This document shows, one piece after another, positions 36,413-43,150 of a stretch of DNA of 43,150 nt. Within the stretch, counting starts at the first letter, position 1, and each line of letters starts with the position of its first letter. Source of the DNA: Akkermansiaceae bacterium UBA956 (GTDB taxonomy: Bacteria; Verrucomicrobiota; Verrucomicrobiia; Verrucomicrobiales; Akkermansiaceae). Position numbers and translations under genes: made by a program. Below the pieces are notes generated by a model. That model saw only the letters and a program-made list of their open reading frames with translations. It was not told where the DNA came from and made no database searches. The stretch lies in contig DBCO01000014.1 in assembly GCA_002293145.1 (NCBI GenBank), positions 99,801-142,950 on the forward strand. Direction: 5' to 3'.

Positions 36413-37171
36413 ATGTCACCCATGTCACCCATGATCCGCTTGAGAATTCCGTTATTTTTGCAATTCCTCTATGATGGTAAAATTACGATTCTTCTTCAAA
36501 GCTTGTGTTTTATCTGGTTGGCAACATGGGCAAGGGCAGATGGCATTGCATTTGACAATATTCTTCATGAACTGAAAATTCCTGCAGACGCAAAGACGGC
36601 CACGACAAGTTTCAGCTTTCGTAATCGCGGCGGCAAGCCATCGAAAATTCGCAAATTCCACGCGAGTTGCGCCTGCATGAAGGCGAGTATGGCCAATGAT
36701 CAACTTGCCTATGCTCCCGGTGAACATGGTGCCATCCAAGTTGACATCGACCTCAGCAATCTGGCGGGCAAGGTCGAAAAAGCAGTCCTCGTATTTCTCG
36801 AAGATGATCCCGATAGTCGTCCCTCCATCACTCTGCTGGTTCGCCTCGAAATTCCCATGATTGTCGTAGTGGAACCGAAAACCCTCATTTGGCCCATTGA
36901 TGGCGATGCTCACACAAAAACGATACAAATTCGGATGAATCATTCCCAACCAGTGCATGTCACTGCCGTAGGATGTTCGTCTGATGTCTACACACACAAA
37001 TTGAGAACCATCGAGGCCGGAAAGCACTATGAAATCGATGTTACACCGCGCGACACCAGAAGTATGACCCTAGGAGTGCTTCGAATCGAGACCGACTGCG
37101 AAATCTCGCGCCATAGCAGCCAGCAAGTGTTTGCCCTTTGCCGCAGACCGGATCCCGGAAAAACGCAATGA
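36413..37171 (+). CDS. Exported DUF1573 protein
   Basis: This is a 252-residue protein. Three in-frame ATGs lie in a 9-base tandem repeat at the start (atgtcaccc twice, then atg), so the exact start is open; a signal peptide follows (ILLQSLCFIWLATWARA). Residues about 55-125 fit DUF1573: FRNRGGKPSKIRKFHASCACMKA, YAPGEHGAIQVDIDLSNLAG, VLVFLEDD. The Cys-x-Cys is the conserved CGC-type site of the family. DUF1573 domains are ASPM/SPD-2/hydin-like beta domains of unknown role, common in Planctomycetes, Verrucomicrobia and Bacteroidetes envelopes. It starts 12 bases after the third secreted gene and ends the operon. Confidence 0.8.
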   Translation: MSPMSPMIRLRIPLFLQFLYDGKITILLQSLCFIWLATWARADGIAFDNILHELKIPADAKTATTSFSFRNRGGKPSKIRKFHASCACMKASMANDQLAYAPGEHGAIQVDIDLSNLAGKVEKAVLVFLEDDPDSRPSITLLVRLEIPMIVVVEPKTLIWPIDGDAHTKTIQIRMNHSQPVHVTAVGCSSDVYTHKLRTIEAGKHYEIDVTPRDTRSMTLGVLRIETDCEISRHSSQQVFALCRRPDPGKTQ

Positions 37172-37223
37172 ATAGGGTCAGATTAAACGAATTAACACGT
37201 TAGATTAGCCAGCTTCTATTCCA

Positions 37224-37403
37224 CTAGCAAAACTCCCTCTCGGAAGATCGTCGCTCCCCGATCCGATTCACCGGGTCCTTGAGCAGGGAGGCGGCGGCGA
37301 AAATGAGAACGCCCAACTTCGGATCCAAAAACGGGATGGATCCAAGGGCGGTGACGAACCCGGCGACTTTCCCTGCGAGGCTTAGGTATTTGAGTGCTTT
37401 CAT
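37224..37403 (-). CDS. 59-residue small membrane protein
   Basis: It starts at ATG 37403 (MKALKYLSLAGKVAGFVTALGS). It has one or two hydrophobic segments (about 8-22 and 27-40, KLGVLIFAAASLL) and a charged tail. It lies 17 bases after the 64-residue gene in a chain of tiny minus-strand genes. The size and setting suit a phage holin or other lysis-cassette member, but no family is recognised. Confidence 0.5.
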   Translation of the reverse strand: MKALKYLSLAGKVAGFVTALGSIPFLDPKLGVLIFAAASLLKDPVNRIGERRSSEREFC

Positions 37404-37420
37404 GGTGAACCGGGGTGATG

Positions 37421-37615
37421 TCAACGACGGCGAAGTTTTTTGAACATGCTCACGAGCGACATCACGCCGACAGCCAGGCCGACGCAGAGCGACGACACAC
37501 GCAGGTGCCATTCGATCTGCTCTTGGAACGACGTGATCACGCCCACCACCGGCGAGGCGATGCCAACGATGGCTTTGGTGATGAAGTCGATGTCGATGTT
37601 GATCGGTGCGCGCAT
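37421..37615 (-). CDS. 64-residue small membrane protein, holin-like
   Basis: It starts at ATG 37615 (MRAPINIDIDFITKAIVG). A first hydrophobic stretch (about 14-29) and a second near the C-terminus (SLCVGLAVGVMSLVSMF) precede a basic end, KKLRRR. The two-TM, basic-tail layout is holin-like. Its 3' part is duplicated as a fragment at 23266-23324, so this copy is the intact version. Confidence 0.55.
   Translation of the reverse strand: MRAPINIDIDFITKAIVGIASPVVGVITSFQEQIEWHLRVSSLCVGLAVGVMSLVSMFKKLRRR
37451..37509 (-). repeat. 59-bp repeat, copy 2
   Basis: This copy lies within the 64-residue membrane-protein gene and is about 91% identical to 23266-23324 in direct orientation. The spacing between copies is about 14.2 kb. 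Confidence 0.75.
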
Positions 37616-37624
37616 GGCTGGGTA

Positions 37625-37735
37625 TCAGTTGGTTAGGATCAGTAGAATGCAGAGCACAATCACCGCGACGACCAGTGCGCCGACGAGGCTGCCAGTGTCG
37701 CGGGGTCGTTGCGGATATTGCGGTTGGGTGGTCAT
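37625..37735 (-). CDS. 36-residue single-TM peptide
   Basis: ATG 37735 to TGA 37625-37627 encodes MTTQPQYPQRPRDTG then a strong TM helix, SLVGALVVAVIVLCILLIL, ending TN. It fits snugly between its neighbours (4 bases from the 119-residue gene, 9 bases to the 64-residue gene), which supports its reality despite the size. It is probably part of the same phage-like lysis/tail cassette; the function is unknown. Confidence 0.5.
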   Translation of the reverse strand: MTTQPQYPQRPRDTGSLVGALVVAVIVLCILLILTN

Positions 37736-37739
37736 GGAT

Positions 37740-38099
37740 TTAGTCCAGCGTTACAGTCCCATCCTGTGAGATGCTGTGTGCGGGGATGGCTTCGTGCAGG
37801 GCAGTGACCTCAGCGAGCGCACCTGCATCCTGCTGGGCGAGGGTTTGAGTCAGAAACGCAAACAGCACTCCCTCGATAGCGAGAAATTCTGCGGCTGCGG
37901 CTGTCTCGTTGAGCTTTGCGATGCGTTGTGCTGGAGTCACCTCGCCTTGGTTGCCCCACATCAGGCTGTGTGCCTGCTTGTAGGCAGCGATGAGCTGACC
38001 TTTGACTTGGTTGGGGATTGCGATCAGGTGGGAAACCTGACGGTCGATTTTGTCCTCCTGCGTAGGCTGAAGGTTTTCGGTCGGTGCTAGTAGTGGCAT
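37740..38099 (-). CDS. 119-residue phage-like protein
   Basis: It starts at ATG 38099 (MPLLAPTENLQPTQEDKIDR), preferred over an upstream in-frame start at 38228 that would overlap the tail-protein fragment. It is helical and Ala/Gln-rich (IPNQVKGQLIAAYKQAHSLMWG, AQRIAKLNETAAAAEFL) with no TM. It lies between a tail-protein fragment and tiny membrane genes, so it is probably a tail-region accessory protein. No family is recognised. Confidence 0.55.
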   Translation of the reverse strand: MPLLAPTENLQPTQEDKIDRQVSHLIAIPNQVKGQLIAAYKQAHSLMWGNQGEVTPAQRIAKLNETAAAAEFLAIEGVLFAFLTQTLAQQDAGALAEVTALHEAIPAHSISQDGTVTLD

Positions 38100-38191
38100 A
38101 GTCGTATTTTGTTGATGGTTTTGAAGAATCAGTATCTGAGAGATGAGAAATACCAGTCGAAGTCTTTGCGGATGACATCGTCCATAAATTG

Positions 38192-38506
38192 TTACCCGAC
38201 TTGGGTGATGTTGACCTGCGCTGTCCACTTGATGTTTTTTGCCACCACCCCAGTGCCGACGATCTTGAGCGCGTCGTTGGTGTTATCAGCTGTGATGGCG
38301 ATAGTTGCGTTCAGCGTTCCCAACACATGATCCGTCCCGATGGTGTCGAGAGCCGAGATTGTAACTTCCCCTGCGTTGTTGCCGATCAAGCCGCGTCTGG
38401 TGAATGTCTTGGCGTTAGCCGTTGCTGTTTCTCGTGCAACAATCGTGGCCGTGAACGACCAAGTAGAGTTGGCAGGAATTTTGATGCGATTGGTCGAACC
38501 CTCCAC
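38192..38506 (-). pseudogene. C-terminal fragment of a phage tail-type protein
   Basis: A GTG at 38506 gives 104 residues (NRIKIPANSTWSFTATIVAR, GEVTISALDTIG, ITADNTNDALKIVGTG, KNIKWTAQVNITQVG). The IPANSTWSF-x-A-T-I-V-A-R and DDTNDALKI-like phrases are typical of the last domain of phage tail-fibre and baseplate proteins. The frame carries sense slightly upstream (NGGAVEG) and then meets the hairpin repeat at 38519-38606, so the N-terminal part is missing. It is probably a prophage remnant. Confidence 0.6.
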
Positions 38507-38518
38507 AGCTCCGCCATT

Positions 38519-38606
38519 CTTCGCTTCCTGCGGAAGCTACGAATTGCAAGCCATTGGTAGCTGGAGAAGGATGCGAAGAATGCCCTTCGTAGCTCGCAGA
38601 GCGAAG
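38519..38606. repeat. Imperfect long hairpin (REP-like element)
   Basis: The left arm at 38519-38543 (cttcgcttcctgcggaagctacgaa) and the right arm at 38586-38606 (ttcgtagctcgcagagcgaag) are near-complementary around a loop of about 42 bases. The gctacgaa core also appears near 23784. Such ctacgaa/cttcgc hairpins look like dispersed intergenic repeats, and this one abuts the broken end of the tail-protein fragment. Confidence 0.6.
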
Positions 38607-38857
38607 TAGGGCTGCTATTTCGTTGGTTCATTTGTTTTGCGACGCAATGATGAATATCTTTTTATCAATAAGGAAGTCTCTAAAATGGGGCTAGTCATTC
38701 TTTTTAGGTCTTTGCGCAAAATTGTCAAAGAAGCAGTTAGCAGTAAGTTCGCCAATCTCCCGCAGTTGAATCCAAGCCTGGGAAGATTTCTCTATGGCTA
38801 CTGTTTGATCCCACCCAAGCAATACTTTTAGCAGTAACTTGAGTCACTAGCACTCTC

Positions 38858-38880
38858 AATCCGCTTTTCAACTGCGGATT
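38858..38880. terminator. Inverted repeat downstream of the PEP-CTERM gene
   Basis: Aatccgc (38858-38864), a nine-base loop and gcggatt (38874-38880) lie just 3' of the PEP-CTERM stop at 38888. It could be a terminator for the minus-strand operon, but no T-run follows on that strand. Confidence 0.35.
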
Positions 38881-38887
38881 TTAGGTT

Positions 38888-40570
38888 CTAATGAGAGCGC
38901 CTGCGCCGGGAGAGAAGGGGGAGGGAGAAGATGACAGTTAGCAACAGGCTTGATGACTCCGGAACGACGGCAATCTGATTGAGGCCGCCGTAGTTGTAGT
39001 CGAGGATGAAGCCGACCGGCAGATTGTTGACCGCGTTGAAGGTGCCTGTGAGGCCGCCGAAGCCATAGGTGATGAATATGTAGGGCGTGTTCAGATCGAG
39101 AGTGCCTGTCCCGAGATTGGCGAAGGTGACGGACGAGTTGCTGCCGAGATTGAGCGAGTTGGCGATGTTGAGCTGATCGATGCTTGGCGAGACCGTCGTG
39201 TCCCACTCGATGAGAAGGGAGCCATCGAGATCGACACTGCCGAGCTGGAGGGATTCGATGGAGGCGCCGGGTGAAAGCGTGCCACCTGAGACTACATTCA
39301 CTCCATTGGCGATCGAGCCAGTGCCTCCGAGGGTGGCACCGCTGGAGACGGAAACACTGGAGGTACCGGAAAGGGCTCCATTGACGAGCATGGTGCCTGC
39401 GGAGATGAGCGTGGCACCGGTGTAGGTGGAGGTGCCGTTGAGCGTGAGTTTGCCTGCGCTGTCCGTGCGCAGCGAGCCGCTGCCGGTGATGCCGCCTTGG
39501 ACATCGAAGGAGCCACCAGTGAAGGCGAGAAGTCCGCCGTCGGAGACGATCTGGCCGGTGAGGACGACCTTGCCGCTGCCACTGTTGTTGAGGGTGGCTT
39601 CTTGGCCATCGAGGCTGATGGCGTTGGCAAAGGTGTTGGCGTTGCCGTTGTTCGCGGCGAGGGAGTCGAATTCTAGCGAACCTGAGGAGCCGATCTTGAT
39701 TTGCGCGCTGCCCAAATTGCCGGCCTCACCGACCGTCAGGCGGCTGCCTTCGAGCACCGCCGCGGTCCCTGAAAAGGCATTGACGCCGGCGAGGCGGAGG
39801 CCACCGGCCCCGGTGATCTGGATCTCCCCGTCTCCTTGGATTTTACCGTTGTAGGTGCCTCCTGCGATCCCTTCGTTGAAGGTGATTTTCGCACCTTCCT
39901 CCATCAGTAGCCCGGTTCCAGCCTCATTGGCGCTGAGGGTCTGTTCGGTGCCAGCACTGCCCACGATCGGCGTGGCTCCGAGATCGGCCACGGCACCTAT
40001 GACAATCGAGCTTCCGGAGTCGTCGTAGGCCCAGTCGAGAATCGAGCCGTTATCGCCGTTGCGGGTGAGGTTCACGCGCATCCAGCCATAGTTCACGGCG
40101 GTGCCACGCAGGAGTTTGAATCCGAGGTAGCTCGTTTGACCGTCGGTGAATTGTCCTGCACCCGGCCCAATGTGGCCGGAGTCGTCCTCCGCCCCGGAGC
40201 CGCCCCAGCTGGATGAATAGGTCGCTGTGCCTCCGACGGACGCACCCAAGGTGAGAGCAAGGATCGGGTCTTCGCTACCGGTTCCGATCCGCACGGGTTG
40301 GAATGCTGGGGAATTGGCGATGCCGAGACCGCCGAAAAATGGATTGAGATCCCATGAACCATTCTCCGCTGTGGCGCTCTGCAGACTGGTAACATTGATG
40401 AATACGCCTGCGAAATCACTGGTGATGCCGATGTTTTTCTGTCCGCTGTAAACGATGGCGGCGCTGGCATCACCCGCTGCTACGAGGCTTGCAGCACCGC
40501 CACTGCAGAGGGCCAAGCGCCACGGGGAAGGCCTACCCCAATCGCCGAACTTTTGATGGAGTAATTTCAT
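38888..40570 (-). CDS. PEP-CTERM surface protein with autotransporter-type beta repeats
   Basis: This is a 560-residue protein. A long N-terminal export signal (WRLALCSGGAASLVAAGDASAA) is followed by a beta domain (about 40-195) with NYGWMRVNLTRNG. Parallel-beta repeats follow, including an autotransporter-associated strand repeat (GTSTYTGATLISAGTML, VSSGATLGGTGSI, VSGGTLSPGAS, about 375-445). The C-terminus has VPESS, a TM helix and SRRRRSH, a PEP-CTERM sorting signal that exosortase/XrtA-type systems cleave during surface or EPS-linked export. It is the last gene of a three-gene operon, 4 bases after its neighbour. This architecture is characteristic of Verrucomicrobiota. Confidence 0.85.
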   Translation of the reverse strand: MKLLHQKFGDWGRPSPWRLALCSGGAASLVAAGDASAAIVYSGQKNIGITSDFAGVFINVTSLQSATAENGSWDLNPFFGGLGIANSPAFQPVRIGTGSEDPILALTLGASVGGTATYSSSWGGSGAEDDSGHIGPGAGQFTDGQTSYLGFKLLRGTAVNYGWMRVNLTRNGDNGSILDWAYDDSGSSIVIGAVADLGATPIVGSAGTEQTLSANEAGTGLLMEEGAKITFNEGIAGGTYNGKIQGDGEIQITGAGGLRLAGVNAFSGTAAVLEGSRLTVGEAGNLGSAQIKIGSSGSLEFDSLAANNGNANTFANAISLDGQEATLNNSGSGKVVLTGQIVSDGGLLAFTGGSFDVQGGITGSGSLRTDSAGKLTLNGTSTYTGATLISAGTMLVNGALSGTSSVSVSSGATLGGTGSIANGVNVVSGGTLSPGASIESLQLGSVDLDGSLLIEWDTTVSPSIDQLNIANSLNLGSNSSVTFANLGTGTLDLNTPYIFITYGFGGLTGTFNAVNNLPVGFILDYNYGGLNQIAVVPESSSLLLTVIFSLPLLSRRRRSH

Positions 40571-40574
40571 GGGA

Positions 40575-41540
40575 TCAATTGGTTTGAACTTTCACGCGGA
40601 AGTAAGCGGCCTTTTTGCCATTCACGAAAAATGGATAGGGAACGGACACCACCTGGATCTCGCCATCATCGGCCAAGACTGTAGGGGTGGAGGTGGAGGT
40701 CTTCCAGGTGGCAAGATCACCACTGAACTCGACGGAGTAGGTGAGCCCCGCAGCAGCGAAATCCTTGCGGCGAGGGAACACCGCGCGGAAGGTGAAGCCG
40801 CCCCCCGTGCCGCTGGCATAGGGCACGGGCAGGCCGCGCTCCAGTAGATTCGAACCGCTCCACCGCAGCATTCCGCCTGAGCTCTGGCTCGGATTCATGC
40901 CAAAGGCGTATTCTTGGAGATTGGTCAATCCGTCTGAATCGGCATCCGCGCTGGCGCCGGTCTGGATGCCGGATTCACCGAAATATTGCACTTGCCACAA
41001 GTCGGGTAGTCCATCCGCCGCATAGGAACCGAAGTCATCTGTTCCCGAATTGAGGACAACGAGGCTGAGTGTGTCCGAAAAATTCAGATAGCCCGCGCTG
41101 ACTGCCGCCGCGGTGTCCTGATAGACGGAGCCGGCCGTGACTAGACCGGTGCTACTCACGGAGAGTGGCGCAGTGCTGGAGGTGTTCCACGACACCATCC
41201 CTGCGGCGGGCGCCGCGAATGAGGCGTCGTCGTAGGTGATTAGCGCCACCAACTGCTTTGTTCCCCGCTCGGCGATGGTGAGGCCAGCAGAAGCGGCTGC
41301 CACTTCTATGGCAACGACATCGGCAAGCTGCCCGGCGTATCCGGTCCGGTTGGCGTAGTTCGCCGATGCGGCGGCGGCGCCGGGCGTGCTGGACAAGTTC
41401 GCGACGTAGTTTGCGCTGACGGCCAGGGAACCACCGTTGTCGATGGCGTCATGTTCGAGCGTATAATTTTGGCTGGAGCCGCACCAAGCGGTGAGCGGCA
41501 GTAGCCATCCTGCTAGAATGATAGAGCGAGAGATCATCAT
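40575..41540 (-). CDS. Secreted protein with Ig-like region and dockerin-like calcium motif
   Basis: This is a 321-residue protein with a signal peptide (SIILAGWLLPLTAWCG). An early stretch (YTLEHDAIDNGGSLAVSANY) resembles the N-terminal part of exported Verrucomicrobia proteins. A central Ig-like region (about 75-155) includes MVSWNTSSTAPLSVSSTGLV, as in bacterial Big_2 domains. Near residue 170 comes DGLPDLWQVQYFGE, then DADSDGLTNLQEYAFGMNP, a thrombospondin-3/dockerin-like calcium site. The end is a beta domain (YSVEFSGDLATWKTS). Its ATG lies one base after the stop of the RCC1/S74 gene, so the three genes are co-expressed. Confidence 0.75.
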   Translation of the reverse strand: MMISRSIILAGWLLPLTAWCGSSQNYTLEHDAIDNGGSLAVSANYVANLSSTPGAAAASANYANRTGYAGQLADVVAIEVAAASAGLTIAERGTKQLVALITYDDASFAAPAAGMVSWNTSSTAPLSVSSTGLVTAGSVYQDTAAAVSAGYLNFSDTLSLVVLNSGTDDFGSYAADGLPDLWQVQYFGESGIQTGASADADSDGLTNLQEYAFGMNPSQSSGGMLRWSGSNLLERGLPVPYASGTGGGFTFRAVFPRRKDFAAAGLTYSVEFSGDLATWKTSTSTPTVLADDGEIQVVSVPYPFFVNGKKAAYFRVKVQTN

Positions 41541-41541
41541 T

Positions 41542-43150
41542 TTATTCTCCCAGTAGCGCCTCCAGTTTGCGGAGACGTTTTTCCTGATCGGCGAGCTGCT
41601 TTTTCAACATCTGGTTCTCCTGATTGAGCTCCTGTACAGCGGCGGCGGAGTAAATGATCAGCGGGTAGGTGTCCACTTGCAGAATCGGAGAACCGTCCGC
41701 CATGACCTCACCGCTGCTTTTCACATCGGCAGGAAATACCTCCGCGAATTCCTGAGCGATGACGTTCGGGTAACGCACGTCTTCGATGCTTGGGTGGGCC
41801 GCCCGATACTCGTCGGTATAACGGAAATCCACCAAGCGCACTTGATCCAGTTTTTCCAAAGCCCCGGTGATCGACTCGATCTCGGTTTTGATCCGGCGGT
41901 CGGAGTTGGATAACCAACTCCCGGCGGTGGTTTTACTGGCGGAGCCCTCGACTTCCAACGAGTTGACGGCCGGCGTGCGCTTGATGCCAACCTTGCCGGT
42001 GAAAACATTGTCCTGATCGAGGCGGGCGACTTGAGCCGGGATGGCGTCAGCCCGCAACGCCATCGCGTGCGAAGCACCCGCCGCGATGTGCGTCACCTGG
42101 GTAGCAGTCGCTGGAACCGTTGTCTGGCCGTCCGAATTGTCTCCCCAAAGCACCAGAGTGCCGTCGTTCTTCAAGGCCATGCTGAACGCATAACCACCGG
42201 CAATTTTCGAGACCCCGCTGAGTCCCGCCGGAACCGTGACCTGACCGGCATCGTTCCATCCCCACGCGATCACCGTGCCATCGCCTTTAAGCGCGAGGCT
42301 GTGAAAGGCGCCCGCGGCGATGGCGACCACATTGACAAGTCCGGATGGCAGGGTCACTTGTGCGGCATCATCGCGCCCCCAAGCGATCACCGTTCCATCA
42401 CTCTTGAGCGCGAGGCTGTGATCGTATCCCGCGGCGATCGCGGTGATGGTCGCACCGGTCAGACTGGCTGGCAGGTTCGTTTGACCGAAACTGTTGTCGC
42501 CCCAAGCGCGGACGCTGCCGTTGGCGAGCAGCGCTAGGCTGTGTTTCTCACCGGCGGCGACCCGGGTGGCAGTGGTGATCCCGCTGGGGATGGTGGTTTG
42601 ACCGTAGGAATTGTCACCCCAGGCGACGAGTGTGCCATCGGATTTCCGGACCAGATTGTGCGCGGTGCCGGCGGCGATATCCGTGACCCCGGTCAAACTG
42701 GCGGGGACCGTCACCTGACCGCTGGTATTGAGTCCGCGGGCGATCACGGTGCCGGCGTCGAGTAGAACTAGGCTGTGGGATTCGCCGGCAGCAACTGCGG
42801 CGACGTTCGCCAGCGCCGGCATGGTCGTCTGGCCATTGCTATTGTTGCCCCAGGCGAGCACCGGCACCATCGGAGCTGCGGTGAGACTGCTTGTCGGGAC
42901 CGAAGGCGGCACCGAGTCAGTAAAAGCAAGTGTCTTGCGGGTGGGGCTTCCAGAATTGGTGGTGAGGAAAAGGTTCGTGCCGTCAAACTCCACCGAACCG
43001 AAAGCGGGAGTCGTCAGGCTGACGCCAGTAGCCAAGCGCAAGGGCGCGACCGATGCCGTTCCCGTTGGCAGAACCACCGTCCCCGTAAATGTCGGGCTAG
43101 CCAGATTCGCTTTGAGATCCAGTGCCGTTTGCTGCGCCGTGGAGACTGGC
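41542..43150 (-). CDS. RCC1-repeat protein with tail-fibre start and S74 chaperone end (N-terminus beyond window)
   Basis: The frame is open to the right edge; visible N-terminal sequence (ALDLKANLASPTFTGTVVLPTG) is of the tail-fibre/collar type. About seven RCC1 repeats follow (IAAGAFHSLALKGDGTVIAWG, GQVTVPAGLSG), predicting a propeller. A Peptidase_S74 intramolecular chaperone domain (WLSNSDRRIKTEIESITGAL, VRYPNVIAQEFAEVFP) and a C-terminal coiled coil (ENQMLKKQLADQEKRLRKLE) end it. S74 domains trimerise and autocleave to finish folding of phage and bacterial fibre proteins. The SDRRIK start of the S74 domain, where the cleavage serine lies, is intact. It is the first visible gene of the operon with the 321-residue and PEP-CTERM proteins. 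Confidence 0.85.
   Translation of the reverse strand, partial: PVSTAQQTALDLKANLASPTFTGTVVLPTGTASVAPLRLATGVSLTTPAFGSVEFDGTNLFLTTNSGSPTRKTLAFTDSVPPSVPTSSLTAAPMVPVLAWGNNSNGQTTMPALANVAAVAAGESHSLVLLDAGTVIARGLNTSGQVTVPASLTGVTDIAAGTAHNLVRKSDGTLVAWGDNSYGQTTIPSGITTATRVAAGEKHSLALLANGSVRAWGDNSFGQTNLPASLTGATITAIAAGYDHSLALKSDGTVIAWGRDDAAQVTLPSGLVNVVAIAAGAFHSLALKGDGTVIAWGWNDAGQVTVPAGLSGVSKIAGGYAFSMALKNDGTLVLWGDNSDGQTTVPATATQVTHIAAGASHAMALRADAIPAQVARLDQDNVFTGKVGIKRTPAVNSLEVEGSASKTTAGSWLSNSDRRIKTEIESITGALEKLDQVRLVDFRYTDEYRAAHPSIEDVRYPNVIAQEFAEVFPADVKSSGEVMADGSPILQVDTYPLIIYSAAAVQELNQENQMLKKQLADQEKRLRKLEALLGE

Larger units (their letters stand above)
38507..38887. other. Gap holding a hairpin repeat and a small inverted repeat
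   Basis: There is no credible gene in 380 bases. It contains the long imperfect hairpin at 38519-38606 and a 7-base inverted repeat at 38858-38880. A 64-codon plus-strand frame (38637-38831) has no family, no partner and no supporting signal. Confidence 0.45.

Noticed and set aside
38637..38831. 64-codon plus-strand frame
   Set aside because: No family, signal or neighbour support; it lies between two minus-strand groups in a repeat-bearing gap.

Overview
The window reads as chromosomal DNA of a Verrucomicrobiota-like bacterium. The reasons are a PEP-CTERM protein with autotransporter-type beta-strand repeats, very large secreted beta-rich proteins with thrombospondin-type-3-like calcium motifs, a DUF1573 protein, and few obvious Shine-Dalgarno sequences. 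This assignment is an inference, because no rRNA, tRNA or housekeeping marker is present.

Region A (1-21252) is a one-directional, minus-strand island of at least twelve genes with a strong conflict or defence flavour. In transcription order it holds: a two-TM protein with a CorA-like C-terminus; a 97-residue small protein translationally coupled to a reverse transcriptase with a YVDD active site; a six-gene block (secreted/membrane vWA protein, a giant tubulin/FtsZ-like GTPase, a 941-residue two-TM protein ending in a barrel-sandwich domain, a five-TM protein, a membrane-anchored transglutaminase-like protein, a DUF350 protein); a deoxyribosyltransferase/TIR-like protein; and two paralogous STAND NTPases. 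Both STANDs start with DUF4062-NACHT. One continues into TPRs and ends in a TerD domain, and the other ends in WD40 repeats and runs off the left edge.

Region B (21563-23947) is a recombination scar. It holds a small secreted protein of five 18-residue repeats, a tyrosine recombinase lacking its N-terminal domain, a coupled HTH (Xis-like) protein, and a fragment of a small membrane-protein gene.

Region C (23948-37171) is a plus-strand operon of four exported proteins (1853, 1139, 1135 and 252 residues). The last is a DUF1573 protein; the others have no recognised function. Region D (37224-38506, minus) is a run of very small phage-like genes ending at a tail-protein fragment abutted by a hairpin repeat. 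A 59-bp sequence from region D recurs at 23266, so the two copies bracket the secreted operon.

Region E (38888-43150, minus) is a tight three-gene operon: an RCC1-repeat/S74-chaperone protein (cut by the right edge), a secreted 321-residue protein, and the PEP-CTERM protein.

The best candidates for an undescribed system are the tubulin-like/vWA/transglutaminase/DUF350 block next to a STAND-TerD fusion, and the RT plus small protein plus CorA-like membrane protein, which has a structured element at the RT 3' end.
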